Made by a program: the position numbers and the translations under genes
The notes under the pieces: generated by a model
Databases searched by the model: none
What the model was told of the DNA's origin: nothing
What the model saw: the letters and a program-made list of their open reading frames with translations, nothing else
Assembly: GCA_020351855.1 (NCBI GenBank)
Contig: CP070670.1
Span: 1,949,642-2,000,603, forward strand
Source: Gemmatimonadota bacterium
Lineage (GTDB): Bacteria; Gemmatimonadota; Gemmatimonadetes; Palauibacterales; Palauibacteraceae
Length of the DNA: 50,962 nucleotides
Reading direction: 5' to 3'
Shown: in pieces, positions 1 through 10,467 of the stretch
Numbering within the stretch: the stretch's first letter is position 1
Layout: each line of letters begins with the position of its first letter

Positions 1-1
1 A

Positions 2-84
2 TGGTGGGGGGAGGATTCGAACCTCCGAAGGCATAAGCCGGCAGATTTACAGTCTGCTCCGTTTGACCGCTTCGGTACCCCACC
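2..84 (-). tRNA. tRNA-Tyr (GTA)
   Basis: Read on the minus strand this folds as a class II tRNA. It has a GGTGGGG/CCCCACC acceptor stem with discriminator A, a GTA anticodon in the loop CTGTAAA, a long variable arm and the TTCGAATCC T-loop. The CCA end is largely encoded (CCCCACCA). It lies directly downstream of tRNA-Thr and is probably co-transcribed with it. In many bacteria the next genes are tRNA-Gly, tRNA-Thr and tuf, which would lie beyond the left edge. Confidence 0.95.
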
Positions 85-168
85 ATCCGGCCCGGCCGTC
101 ACCCGGGATGGATCGGGGTCCGACAGGGCGACTGCCCGGCGAACGACCCCTACGCTCCATTATGACGG

Positions 169-241
169 AGCTGACGGTGGGACTCGAACCCACAACCTTC
201 GGATTACAAATCCGATGCTCTACCAGTTGAGCTACGTCAGC
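169..241 (-). tRNA. tRNA-Thr (TGT)
   Basis: The minus strand folds as a standard 73-nt tRNA. The acceptor stem is GCTGACG/CGTCAGC with discriminator T, the D-arm has AGCTCAACTGGTAGAGC, the anticodon is TGT (Thr), and the T-arm is GTGGGTTCGAGTCCCAC. It is the first gene behind the promoter at 316-344 and is followed by tRNA-Tyr after 84 nt, in which I see nothing else. Confidence 0.95.
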
Positions 242-315
242 AGCAGGCGACCCAGACCCACTGCACTCGCAATGGTCACGGCCGCACTTCGGCCTCCGAC
301 CAAAGTTAGTCTTCT

Positions 316-344
316 ATGATATCGGATATCAGAACGGGCGTCAA
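316..344 (-). promoter_or_regulatory. sigma70-type promoter of the tRNA-Thr/tRNA-Tyr unit
   Basis: The minus strand carries TTGACG (339-344), a 17-nt spacer and TATCAT (316-321), 5/6 matches to each consensus hexamer. The start point would be about position 308, giving a ~67-nt leader before tRNA-Thr. The -35 box lies only 12 nt past the cysS stop codon, so tRNA transcription can be independent of cysS. Confidence 0.75.
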
Positions 345-355
345 TCCGGGCGGCC

Positions 356-1828
356 TCATGTCGGGAGTCCTGACGTCGTGGCCTTCCACCTCGTCCCATC
401 AGGCGTATCCTCAAGCCGGAAACCCCGCTCCTCGACCTCCCTGCGAATGGCGTCCGCCCGCTCGTAATCGCGCGCCGCCCGAGCCTCATCCCTCGCCGCG
501 ATCCGCCCCTCGACCCACGCCCGTACGGCCGGATCATCCGGCGAGACCTCCGTCTCCCGAAGCGATAGCACGCCGAACACCGCATCGAAATCCTGCAGCA
601 CCGCAAGCGCGGCCTCCACCTCCCCGGCCCTCGGCCCGCCGGGGGCCGCGTCCAGCTCGCGGTTCGCCTCCCGGACGAAGGTGAAGATGGCTGCAAGCGC
701 ATCGCTCGCCGACAGGTCCTCATCCATCGCGTCCCGGAACGCCGCCCGGGCCTGGTCCGCCAGGATGGCAATCGGATGAGACCCGCCTTCCACACCCGGA
801 CTGGGTGAAGGTTCCCCGGCGACCTGATCCAGGAGACGCCTCCCGAACTCCGCCAGCCGCTCGAGTGCGCGCTCGGCCGTGTTCAGGCCAGGAAGCGTGA
901 AGTTCAACTGGGTCCGGTAGTGCGCGCTCAGCAGCAGGTAGCGGATGGCGGAGGGCCTGTACCCGCGGTCGAGGAGATCCGGGATCGTGTAGTAGTTGCC
1001 CAGCGACTTCGACATCTTGCCGCCGTCGACAAGGAGGTGCTCGGCGTGCAGCCAGTAGCGGGCGAGGGGCCGTCCCGTGGCGCCCTCCGATTGAGCCATC
1101 TCGTTCGTGTGGTGCGGGAAGATGTTGTCGACGCCGCCGGTGTGGATATCGAACGATTCTCCGAGGTACTCCATTGACATCGCCGAGCACTCCAGGTGCC
1201 AGCCGGGCCGGCCGAGGCCCCACGGCGAGTCCCACACGGCGACGCTCTCCTCTCCCCGTTCCCCCCCCTTCCACAGCACAAAATCGCGCGGATCCTCTTT
1301 CGAGTACTCCTCGTCGCCCTCGACGCGCCCGGCGGCGCGGGCTCCCTCCGGGTCGAGGCGAGCGAGCCGCCCGTACTCGGGAGACCGGCTGATCGCGAAG
1401 TAGACGGAACCGTCCCGCTCGTAGGTCAGGCCACGCTCCTCAAGCCGGCGCACGAGCGCGATCATCGTGTCGACGTGCTCCGTGGCGCGGGGATGGTGCT
1501 CCATCGGCTCCAGTCCGAGGGTCTTCCAGTCTTCGAAGAACTGGGCTTCGACCGGCCGGGTGACCTCCTCGAGCGTCATGCCGCTCTCGATCGCCGCCCT
1601 GATCGTCCGGTCGTCCACATCGGTCACGTTCATGACCTGCGTGACCCGGTAGCCCCGGAACTTCAGAAACCGGCGCAGGAGGTCTTCCCAAACGAAGGTG
1701 CGGAAGTTGCCGACGTGTGCCCGGTCGTACACCGTGGGGCCGCAGCTGTAGATCCGCGCGTGTCCGGGCTCCAGCGGCTCGAACGGTTCGATCCTACCCG
1801 TGAGCGTGTTGTAGAATCGTGGCGCCAT
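356..1828 (-). CDS. cysS: Cysteinyl-tRNA synthetase
   Basis: This class Ia synthetase attaches cysteine to tRNA-Cys in the cytoplasm. The 490-aa product has the zinc-ligand Cys in SCGPTVYD, the HIGH-type box HVGN shortly after it, the second Zn region (LECSAM, HHTNEMAQSE) and the KMSKSLGN loop. The ATG start at 1828 gives the standard N-terminus (MAPRFYNTLTG); the frame stays open upstream, but that stretch is low-complexity and overlaps the previous gene. The start is 10 nt after the stop of the upstream secreted protein, so the two are probably co-transcribed. E. coli CysRS is 461 aa; the small excess is in the C-terminal anticodon-binding part. Confidence 0.95.
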   Translation of the reverse strand: MAPRFYNTLTGRIEPFEPLEPGHARIYSCGPTVYDRAHVGNFRTFVWEDLLRRFLKFRGYRVTQVMNVTDVDDRTIRAAIESGMTLEEVTRPVEAQFFEDWKTLGLEPMEHHPRATEHVDTMIALVRRLEERGLTYERDGSVYFAISRSPEYGRLARLDPEGARAAGRVEGDEEYSKEDPRDFVLWKGGERGEESVAVWDSPWGLGRPGWHLECSAMSMEYLGESFDIHTGGVDNIFPHHTNEMAQSEGATGRPLARYWLHAEHLLVDGGKMSKSLGNYYTIPDLLDRGYRPSAIRYLLLSAHYRTQLNFTLPGLNTAERALERLAEFGRRLLDQVAGEPSPSPGVEGGSHPIAILADQARAAFRDAMDEDLSASDALAAIFTFVREANRELDAAPGGPRAGEVEAALAVLQDFDAVFGVLSLRETEVSPDDPAVRAWVEGRIAARDEARAARDYERADAIRREVEERGFRLEDTPDGTRWKATTSGLPT

Positions 1829-1838
1829 CGCTTCGGCT

Positions 1839-2609
1839 CTATGTCTCCCCGGCCTCGTGGGTCGAGGGGGCGGTGCCGGGCCCGGCCGGAGCCTCGGCGC
1901 TCCCCAGGAACCGGGTGTCACGCCAGGTTCTATAGGCCTCGACCTCCTCGGGATGCGCCGCGGCCCATTCGGACACACAGGCACCGAGCTGCCGGTCGCC
2001 CCGGGCCGCGAGCAGGCCGGCGAGCGATCCCTGCTCGCGCGCGAAGGCGATCTCGTCCAACGGGGTGAACGGCAGGCCGCCAAAGAGGAGGCGGGAGGCC
2101 ACCCAACCGTCCACGAACGCGGAGACCGCCTCCACTTCTCGTTCCATGAGGCGATCGCATGGGACATCCGGATCGAGCGCCCGGATCTGCTGCATGCGGA
2201 TGACCGCGTAGTTGTAGTAGGCTCGGTCCGCCTCGCGCAGGTTACCCGGCGTCAGGATCGTGGCCACCGAGTCGTTCCGGACCTCGATGGCATTCCACGG
2301 ATAGGCGGCATCGAGGCTGTCGGAACGCTCCACTGGCGGGCCCACCAGGGTGAAATACAGGACCCGCGGGTCCTCCTGAAGATTCATCTCGAGGGCGCGC
2401 GTCGTATCGAGCATCGCCCGGACCCGTGTGGCGGAGAACTGGAGCTCCTGTCCGGAGGGCGCCCTCATCTCGTATTGGGCATGGAGGGGCTGTATCGCCG
2501 CGGCCACCCAGAAGCCGGCGAGAAGCAAGCGGGATGAGAAGAGCCCAGGCGGGCGGCGGCCGCCGCCTCGGCCGACGGCCGGAAAGGTCGCGGGCGGCAC
2601 GGCGATCAC
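1839..2609 (-). CDS. Putative exported protein of unknown function
   Basis: I do not recognise the family. The GTG start at 2609 overlaps the TGA of the upstream DUF1232 gene (GTGA), which favours this start and suggests translational coupling. The 256-aa product begins with about 27 variable, partly basic residues. A hydrophobic stretch (LLLAGFWVAAAIQPLHA) ending in an AxA-like cleavage site follows, so export by Sec is likely. The mature part is mostly alpha-helical in character, with segments such as READRAYYNYAVIRMQQ and EAVSAFVDGWVASRLL. It has a Cys in DPDVPCD and another in GACVSEW. The C-terminal 20 residues are low-complexity. It sits between a DUF1232 protein and cysS. Confidence 0.6.
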   Translation of the reverse strand: MIAVPPATFPAVGRGGGRRPPGLFSSRLLLAGFWVAAAIQPLHAQYEMRAPSGQELQFSATRVRAMLDTTRALEMNLQEDPRVLYFTLVGPPVERSDSLDAAYPWNAIEVRNDSVATILTPGNLREADRAYYNYAVIRMQQIRALDPDVPCDRLMEREVEAVSAFVDGWVASRLLFGGLPFTPLDEIAFAREQGSLAGLLAARGDRQLGACVSEWAAAHPEEVEAYRTWRDTRFLGSAEAPAGPGTAPSTHEAGET

Positions 2610-3109
2610 GAACGCGAGGGCCGCGCGCGCTCCGGTTCCGCTCCCTGGGAGAGGTCGTCCAGTCCGGCGAACCTGAGAACGTCGTCGCCGGCGTACCCCA
2701 GCATCTCGTGCTCCCGTGCCAGCACGTTCTTCGAAACCTCCAGGGCGGAGCCTTCTCCGGTCCAACCCTCCTCGACGACTTCCCAGCCCAGCTCCTCGGC
2801 GATCCTGTTCGCCACGTAAGCGCAGCAGAAGATGTCGTCGACGTAGCCGTAGGGGCCCACCTCGTCCTCGGGAATCACGTCGTGCGGGCTGACGAGGTAC
2901 CCGATCGCTGCTTCCACCCACAGCCGGTGCTGCGGCGCGAGGCGGGGGTCCTGCTGGAGGTGAAACATCAGCATCGCGTAGGTCGGGGCCAGGAGCACGA
3001 CGTCTCTCAGGGTCCCGGCGTACTTGCTGACGTGCTCCTTGAGAAGCTGGAGATAATCGGCTGCCACGTTCGTCTCGCCGCTCAGTCGCTCTCCCTCAAC
3101 GTCGCTCAC
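2606..3109 (-). CDS. DUF1232 (YkvA-like) protein
   Basis: The product (167 aa from GTG at 3109) contains the DUF1232 signature, here RLWVEAAIGYLVSPHDVIPE followed by GYVDDIFC. It is the short helical, membrane-associating motif seen in YkvA-type proteins, whose function is unknown. The domain lies roughly at residues 60-105. A TTG at 3172 would give a 21-residue extension. I prefer GTG 3109 because the extension is low-complexity and a TATACT -10-like box sits 5 nt upstream of the GTG, which would make the mRNA leaderless. The stop overlaps the GTG of the following exported protein. Confidence 0.75.
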   Translation of the reverse strand: MSDVEGERLSGETNVAADYLQLLKEHVSKYAGTLRDVVLLAPTYAMLMFHLQQDPRLAPQHRLWVEAAIGYLVSPHDVIPEDEVGPYGYVDDIFCCAYVANRIAEELGWEVVEEGWTGEGSALEVSKNVLAREHEMLGYAGDDVLRFAGLDDLSQGAEPERARPSRS

Positions 3110-3237
3110 CCGGGAGTATAAACCGCCGCTCGCTCTTCGATCCGCGCCCCGCGAGCCGGCGGACCCGGTCAAGATCTCGAAGTATGGGACCGCGGACGAC
3201 CCACGCGCCAGAGCCCGCTCGGCCGGCAGCCGGCCTC

Positions 3238-5094
<1,857 letters not shown>

Positions 5095-5182
5095 ACTTGT
5101 ATTGTCACCCGTCGGTGGGCGCTGCCGCCGATCATCATGCGCACGATGTCTTGTTCCCCGACGTCTGCCGGGGGTTCCTGCC

Positions 5183-6595
5183 CTAACTGGAGAGGATTTC
5201 GGCCGCCCAGTCGCTCAGGGCGTGCGCCGCGGACTCCTGCGGCGCCTCCGCGATGATACGCACGATCGGTTCCGTGCCGGAAGGCCGTACGTGGAGCCAC
5301 TCCCTCCGGTCCGGCCACGCGAGTCGCAATCCGTCCTGCCGATCGGCGCGCGAGCCGCTCGGCGCCTCGCTTTCGAGCCTCTGGTACACCGCTGCGAGGG
5401 GTTCGGAAGGGCGCCTGACCTTGCGCTTGGCGATCGCGTAGGACGGATACCGGCCCAGGATGTCGCTCAGGGACGCGTTGCGCTCCGACAACAACTGTAC
5501 GGTAAGCGCCGCAGCTAGCGGTGCGTCTCGCGTGGGGTGCAGCGCGGGCAGCATCACGCCGCCGTTCCCCTCACCTCCCACGACGGCGCCCACCTCGGCC
5601 ATGCGGCCAGCCACGTTCGCCTCCCCGACCGGAGCCCTATGAAGCGCCGCTCCCGCCCGGCGCGCCGCGTCCTCGATGCACTGGCTCGTCGAGAGGTTCG
5701 TGACGACCGGACCCGGGTTCCGCGAGAGCACGAGCTCGGTCGCCAGGGCGAGAGTCCAGTCCTCCCCGATCGCCCTGCCTCGGTCGTCCACCAGCGCCAG
5801 GCGATCCGCGTCCGGGTCGATGGCCATGCCCAAGTCCGCTCCCGTCTCCCGCACGAGCTCGCCCAGCTCGGCCAGGTTCGCCGCGCTCGGTTCGGGATCG
5901 CGGGGGAACCGTCCATCCGGCTCCAGGTGGATCCCGATGACCTCGCAGCCCATGCGCTGGAGGAGTGGGGGGACGATCAGGCCGCCGGTCCCTCGCACCG
6001 CATCGACTGCCACGTGCAGGCGGCGGGGAAGCACCGCGGTCGGAAAAAGCAGGGAGAGGCCGAGGATTCGATCGATGTGCCGGGCGATCGCCCCTTCCAC
6101 GCTAACGCGGCGGCCGGTCCGGGCGGAGCCGACTGCCGAGGAACCTCCTGCTGCGCGGGGGGCAGCGCCTTCGGTGAGGGCTTCGAAACGCGCCTGAACC
6201 TCCCGCCCATCCTCCGGCGTGATGAAAGCTCCCGAGCCGGAGCCGAGCTTCAGGCCGTTCCAATCTGCCGGATTGTGCGAGGCCGTGACGATGAGCCCCC
6301 CCCGGGCGCGGTCGTCCTCCTGCACGGCAAGCAGGGCCGTGGGCGTGGGCACGATCCCGAGGTCACCCACGTCCCATCCGACAGCCATCAGACCGTCGGC
6401 CACGGCGTCGGCCAGCTCCAGCCCGCTGGTCCGGCTGTCGCGTCCGAGCAGGACCATCCCCGAAGCGGGCGTTCCGTTCCTTGCCGACAGGTGCTCGCCG
6501 TACGCGACTCCGTACCGGTAGGCGACCTTCGCATCCAGCCCGCGGCCCACGATCCCCCGGATCCCGGACGCGGACACGATGAGCTCGCTCGTCAA
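5183..6595 (-). CDS. glmM: Phosphoglucosamine mutase / phosphohexomutase
   Basis: This alpha-D-phosphohexomutase most likely converts GlcN-6-P to GlcN-1-P, the step after the neighbouring GlmS. The 470-aa product has the phosphoserine loop TASHNP (Ser106), the metal-binding loop DPDADR, the sugar loop GEGNGG and the phosphate-binding loop RPSGTEP. The TTG start at 6595 is preceded by a good Shine-Dalgarno (GGAGGGCGC-TTG). The frame runs open far upstream antisense to the next gene, which is not coding. Motifs alone do not exclude phosphomannomutase/phosphoglucomutase activity; glmS next door favours GlmM. Confidence 0.85.
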   Translation of the reverse strand: MTSELIVSASGIRGIVGRGLDAKVAYRYGVAYGEHLSARNGTPASGMVLLGRDSRTSGLELADAVADGLMAVGWDVGDLGIVPTPTALLAVQEDDRARGGLIVTASHNPADWNGLKLGSGSGAFITPEDGREVQARFEALTEGAAPRAAGGSSAVGSARTGRRVSVEGAIARHIDRILGLSLLFPTAVLPRRLHVAVDAVRGTGGLIVPPLLQRMGCEVIGIHLEPDGRFPRDPEPSAANLAELGELVRETGADLGMAIDPDADRLALVDDRGRAIGEDWTLALATELVLSRNPGPVVTNLSTSQCIEDAARRAGAALHRAPVGEANVAGRMAEVGAVVGGEGNGGVMLPALHPTRDAPLAAALTVQLLSERNASLSDILGRYPSYAIAKRKVRRPSEPLAAVYQRLESEAPSGSRADRQDGLRLAWPDRREWLHVRPSGTEPIVRIIAEAPQESAAHALSDWAAEILSS

Positions 6596-6719
6596 GCGCC
6601 CTCCTCTCTGCGGTACCCCAACCGGGCGATCAAAGAGAACGCCGCGCCCGAAAGAGGGAAAGAGCGACGAGGGTCGTTGGGAGGACTGTACCGCCTTATG
6701 GGATGCGTTATGTTGGGCG

Positions 6720-6792
6720 GAGCCGGGCCGGGATACCCGGCTCGGGCGAGACCACGGGGTCGACGGGTCGGCCGGCTCCGGGGGTGGACCCC
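6720..6792 (+). other. Structured 5' leader of the cystathionine-enzyme gene
   Basis: The 237-nt divergent gap between glmM and the next gene holds a perfect 8-bp inverted repeat, GAGCCGGG (6720-6727) with CCCGGCTC (6736-6743). A 6-bp one, GGGGTC (6756-6761) with GACCCC (6787-6792), follows. Both lie within 115 nt of the start codon. I could not match them to a SAM or SAH riboswitch. At this GC content some pairing is expected by chance. Confidence 0.3.
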
Positions 6793-6832
6793 AGGCCTGA
6801 TCGGCACCACGCACACCGGAGCGGGGGCGGGC

Positions 6833-7996
6833 ATGAAGGTGAGGCACGACACGGGCTTCGAGACGTTGGCCATCCACGCGGGGCACGTGCCCGATCCCAT
6901 GACGGGCGCGGTCATGCCTCCGGTTTATCAGACATCGACGTACGTGCAGGACGGCGTGGCTGAGCCGCGCGGCGGACACGTTTACGCGCGCGTCACCAAT
7001 CCGACGCGTACCGCCCTGGAGGAGAACCTCGCGGCCCTGGAGGGAGGGAGCGTCGGTGCGGCGTTCGCCTCGGGGCTGGCGGCCATCGAGTCTCTCCTGA
7101 AGGCGCTCCTGAAGGAAGGTGACCACGTCGTTTGCGGAGCCAACGTATACGGCGGCACCGAACGCATGTTCAGGACCGTCTGGGCTCGTTTCGGCCTCCG
7201 CTTCACGTACGTCGACACCTCGGACACGGAGGCCCTGGCAGCCGCGATCCGTCCGGAGACGCGCCTCGTTCACATCGAGACACCCACGAACCCGATGATG
7301 CAGATCTCGGACATCGCGGCGTGCGCGGAGATCGCCCATAAGGGTGACGCCCTGCTCTCGGTGGACAACACCTTCCCCACTCCGTTCCTCCAGCGTCCCC
7401 TCGCGATGGGGGCGGACATCGTCGTGCACTCGACGACGAAGTATCTGAACGGACACAGCGATGTCATCGGTGGAGCGATCGTGACCCGGGACGCCGAGCT
7501 GGGTGCCCGAATTCGAGATCAGCAGCGTATCAGCGGCGCCGTGCCGGGCCCACTCGACTGCTGGCTCGTACTTCGTGGGATCAAGACCCTGCACGTGCGA
7601 ATGGAGCGACACTGCGAAAACGCTCGACAGCTGGCTGATGTCCTCGTCGGCCACGTCGGTCACCGAGCCGTTCTCTACCCGGGCCTGGCGACGCACCCGC
7701 AGCACCAGCTGGCGAGCCGTCAGATGGGCGGGTTCGGCGGCATGATCAGCTTCGATGCGGGATCGCTCGACCGCGCGAGGGCCGTGGCGGGATCGACGCG
7801 AATCTTCCAGCTGGCGGAGAGCCTCGGGGGCGTCGAGAGCCTCATCTCGGTGCCGGCCGTCATGACCCACGCGTCGGTGCCGGAAGAGGTGCGCCGGAAG
7901 ATCGGACTGACGGACGGGTTGGTGCGCCTCTCGGTGGGAATCGAGTCCGCAGACGATCTGATCTCCGACCTCGAGCAGGCGCTGGGGAAGGCCTGA
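6833..7996 (+). CDS. Cystathionine gamma-synthase/lyase family PLP enzyme
   Basis: This 387-aa protein belongs to the Cys/Met-metabolism PLP enzymes (fold type I), which include MetB, MetC, cystathionine gamma-lyase and O-acylhomoserine sulfhydrylases. It has the N-terminal YARVTNPTR motif, FASGLAAIESLL, the aldimine-supporting SVDNTF and the PLP lysine in HSTTKYLNGHSDVIGG (Lys203). The length and the SLGGVESL and THASVPEE segments fit cystathionine gamma-synthase or gamma-lyase. Which reaction it performs cannot be decided from motifs. It is transcribed divergently from glmM and stands alone. Confidence 0.9.
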   Translation: MKVRHDTGFETLAIHAGHVPDPMTGAVMPPVYQTSTYVQDGVAEPRGGHVYARVTNPTRTALEENLAALEGGSVGAAFASGLAAIESLLKALLKEGDHVVCGANVYGGTERMFRTVWARFGLRFTYVDTSDTEALAAAIRPETRLVHIETPTNPMMQISDIAACAEIAHKGDALLSVDNTFPTPFLQRPLAMGADIVVHSTTKYLNGHSDVIGGAIVTRDAELGARIRDQQRISGAVPGPLDCWLVLRGIKTLHVRMERHCENARQLADVLVGHVGHRAVLYPGLATHPQHQLASRQMGGFGGMISFDAGSLDRARAVAGSTRIFQLAESLGGVESLISVPAVMTHASVPEEVRRKIGLTDGLVRLSVGIESADDLISDLEQALGKA

Positions 7997-8004
7997 CGGC
8001 GGCG

Positions 8005-8037
8005 GCACGGTCGTGACGGGGCGGCGGCGCACCGTGC
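8005..8037 (+). terminator. Hairpin after the cystathionine-enzyme gene
   Basis: GCACGGT (8005-8011) and ACCGTGC (8031-8037) form a 7-bp perfect stem with a 19-nt loop, starting 8 nt after the stop codon. There is no T-run, so this is at best a weak or Rho-assisted terminator. It ends 10 nt before the putative ECF -35 element. Confidence 0.3.
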
Positions 8038-8047
8038 GGACGGCCGG

Positions 8048-8076
8048 TGAAACTGCCGTCCAGCGCGCAGCGTAGG
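8048..8076 (+). promoter_or_regulatory. Putative ECF-sigma promoter of the M48-purD-mutM unit
   Basis: TGAAACT (8048-8054), a 16-nt spacer and CGTAGG (8071-8076) match the general ECF promoter form (AAC in the -35, CGT in the -10). An element with the same -35, the same spacing and CGTAAG lies upstream of the anti-sigma gene at 12572. The start of transcription would be near 8082, giving a leader of about 90 nt. Confidence 0.5.
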
Positions 8077-8170
8077 CCCACTCAGGGTCCCGCCGCGCCT
8101 ATCCTGCCCGCGTCGGCGGTGACGGACCAGGACGAAGGATGCGCGGCTGGCGCGCGACAAGGAGGGCATC

Positions 8171-9172
8171 ATGGAGAGTAACAGCATACAAGGCGGCGGC
8201 ATCCAGCGAAGGATCCTCACCAACATCAGCCCGGTCGCCTGGGAACACCCGGCGGATCGCGCGGCCCTGAACGCGCTGCGGAAGATCCCCGGCTTCGACC
8301 TCGTCCTGCGCAAGGTGTTCGGCATGTTCGGCGAACGTGCTCTGCTGCTCGCCTTCAAGGCCAACGCCGTCAAGGTCACGGCTCATCAGTACCCGGGCCT
8401 GCACGAGAGCCTGGTGCGCGTGTGCGAGGTCCTGGACGTCGAAGAGATTCCTGAGCTGTTCGTGTCCCAGAAGCCGGTCGTGAACGCCGGTGCCGTGGGA
8501 ATGAGTCGGCCGTTCATCGTCCTCAACTCCTCCCTGGTGGAACTGCTCGCCGAGGACGAGGTCGAGGCCGTCATCGGGCACGAGGTCGGACACATTCTCA
8601 GCGGCCACGTGCTCTATCGGACCCTGCTCGTCATCCTGCTCAGTCTCACGGTCTTCCGATATCCGCTGGCGGGCCTGGCGGTTCGGCCGGTGCTGTTCGC
8701 GCTCCTGGAGTGGTATCGGAAGTCGGAGCTGTCTTCCGACCGGGCCGGTCTGCTTGCCGTGCAGGACCCCGAGGCCTCGATGCGCGCACTCATGCACATG
8801 GCAGGAGGAATGCGCGGCACGACGCTGAACCTCGAGGAGTTCGTGGCCCAGGCGGAGGAGTACCGCGAGGGCGGAGACCTGCTCGATTCGGTGTACAAGG
8901 TCCTCAACGTTCTCGGCCTCACTCATCCCTTTGCCGTGGTCCGCGTCGCTGAGCTCAAGGACTGGATCGACGGAGGTACCTACGAGCGGATCCTGCTGGG
9001 CGAGTACCCGGAGCGCGGCGCTGAGGATGACCGGCCGTATCGGGAGGACCTGGCGGAAGCGTTGTCCGGCTACAAGGACTCCGCCCAGAAGATCATCGAC
9101 GAGGTCGATGCCGCCGTCGACCGGGTCAGAAGCCGATTTGCCAAAACCTGGCGGGGGGACGCGGATTCATGA
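8171..9172 (+). CDS. M48 family (HtpX/Ste24-like) zinc metallopeptidase
   Basis: The 333-aa product has the zinc motif HEVGH (residues 137-141), with the third ligand Glu186 and Asp190 in KSELSSDRAG, as in M48 peptidases. A hydrophobic segment follows the zinc motif (LLVILLSLTVFRYPLAGLAV, about 152-171), so it is probably membrane-attached with a cytoplasmic active site. HtpX-type enzymes degrade damaged membrane proteins. The ATG follows an AAGGAGGGC Shine-Dalgarno. It is preceded by a putative ECF promoter, consistent with a stress role. Its TGA overlaps the ATG of purD (ATGA). Confidence 0.88.
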   Translation: MESNSIQGGGIQRRILTNISPVAWEHPADRAALNALRKIPGFDLVLRKVFGMFGERALLLAFKANAVKVTAHQYPGLHESLVRVCEVLDVEEIPELFVSQKPVVNAGAVGMSRPFIVLNSSLVELLAEDEVEAVIGHEVGHILSGHVLYRTLLVILLSLTVFRYPLAGLAVRPVLFALLEWYRKSELSSDRAGLLAVQDPEASMRALMHMAGGMRGTTLNLEEFVAQAEEYREGGDLLDSVYKVLNVLGLTHPFAVVRVAELKDWIDGGTYERILLGEYPERGAEDDRPYREDLAEALSGYKDSAQKIIDEVDAAVDRVRSRFAKTWRGDADS

Positions 9173-10425
9173 GATTCCTCGTCGTCGGCGGTGGCGGGCG
9201 CGAGCACGCGATCGCCGATCGGCTGAGGCGCGATGCGCCGGACGCCGAGATCCTCGCCGCCCCGGGGAACCCGGGGATGGCCGGAATCGCGGAGTGCGTG
9301 CCGATCGACGCGCTGGACCTGGAGGCGCTCGCAGCCCTGGCTGAGGAGCGGTTGATCGATCTGGCCGTGGTGGGCCCCGAAGTGCCGCTCGCTGCCGGAA
9401 TCGTAGACCTCTTTCAAGCGCGGGGGCTGCCGATCTTCGGGCCCCTCCGAGCGGCGGCCCGACTCGAGTCGTCGAAGGCGTTCGCCAAGAGGCTGATGCG
9501 GGAAGTGGGAGTGCCTACGGCGGGCTTCGGCATCTTCACGGAGGCCGGCCAAGCGGGCGCGCACATCGAGGACCTCGCCCCCCCGATCGTCGTGAAGGCC
9601 TCCGGTTTGGCCGCAGGAAAAGGCGTGATCATCTGCGGCACGGCCGCCGAGGCAAGCCGAACCGTGGGGGAGATCCTCGACGGTGGGCGCTTCGGTGACG
9701 CGGGACGCGAGGTGGTGATCGAAGAGTACCTGGAAGGGGAGGAGCTCTCCGTGTTCTTCATCACGGACGGCGAGCGGGCGATTCCCCTCGTATCGGCCCG
9801 AGATCACAAGCGCCTTCTCGAGGGCGACCGCGGACCGAACACGGGAGGGATGGGAGCCTTCGCCCCCGTGGCGGAGGTCGAGAGCGGACTCGTCGATCGG
9901 GTGCAGCGGTCCGTGGCGGAACCTGTTCTCGAGGCGCTGGCGGCCTCGGGCAGCCCTTACCGGGGCTTCCTGTACGTGGGACTCGTCATGACCGCCGATG
10001 GGCCGAAGGTGCTGGAGTTCAACTGCCGGCTCGGCGACCCGGAGGCCCAGGTCGTGCTTCCCCTGACCCGGGCGGCGTTGGTCGAGCCGATGCTGGCGAT
10101 CGCGCGAGGGGAGGGCCTTTCCGACTGGCGCCCTCCGGCACCTGACGCCTTCGCCCTCGTCACGGTGCTCGCCAGCGGCGGCTATCCGGATACCTACCGG
10201 ACGGGGATGGAGGTCCTGATCCCGGCCGGGCTCGAATCCGATTCCCTGAGAATCTACCACGCGGGCACGGCCAGCCGGGACGGGCGACTCGTGACGGCGG
10301 GGGGGCGGGTGCTCGGAGTCACGGGAATCGGCAACTCGCTGGAGCAGGCCCGTACCCTCAGCCAGACGGCAGCCGAGGCGATCCAGTTCGAGGGGAAGCA
10401 CTGGCGGCGGGACATCGGGTCGTGA
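9169..10425 (+). CDS. purD: Phosphoribosylamine-glycine ligase
   Basis: PurD joins glycine to 5-phosphoribosylamine with ATP to give GAR, the second step of de novo purine synthesis. The 418-aa protein starts MRFLVVGGGGREHAIA, has the ATP-grasp segments (IVVKASGLAAGKGV, EEYLEGEELSV) and the GAR synthetase signature (NCRLGDPEAQVVLP). The start codon overlaps the stop of the M48 gene by 4 nt, so its translation is probably coupled to that protease. No other pur gene is in the window. Confidence 0.96.
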   Translation: MRFLVVGGGGREHAIADRLRRDAPDAEILAAPGNPGMAGIAECVPIDALDLEALAALAEERLIDLAVVGPEVPLAAGIVDLFQARGLPIFGPLRAAARLESSKAFAKRLMREVGVPTAGFGIFTEAGQAGAHIEDLAPPIVVKASGLAAGKGVIICGTAAEASRTVGEILDGGRFGDAGREVVIEEYLEGEELSVFFITDGERAIPLVSARDHKRLLEGDRGPNTGGMGAFAPVAEVESGLVDRVQRSVAEPVLEALAASGSPYRGFLYVGLVMTADGPKVLEFNCRLGDPEAQVVLPLTRAALVEPMLAIARGEGLSDWRPPAPDAFALVTVLASGGYPDTYRTGMEVLIPAGLESDSLRIYHAGTASRDGRLVTAGGRVLGVTGIGNSLEQARTLSQTAAEAIQFEGKHWRRDIGS

Positions 10426-10467
10426 CCCGCGGGCGCTTTCCATGACTTCCCTCGTCGGTCCCTCCTG

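Noticed and set aside
5095-5182. glmS ribozyme in the gap before glmS
   Set aside because: The gap is only 88 nt and I see no glmS ribozyme core or pseudoknot.
5183-8032. A minus-strand open frame of about 950 codons covering glmM and the cystathionine-enzyme gene
   Set aside because: Only the part from TTG 6595 is glmM. The upstream part is antisense to a clear PLP-enzyme gene and is a by-product of high GC with few stop codons.
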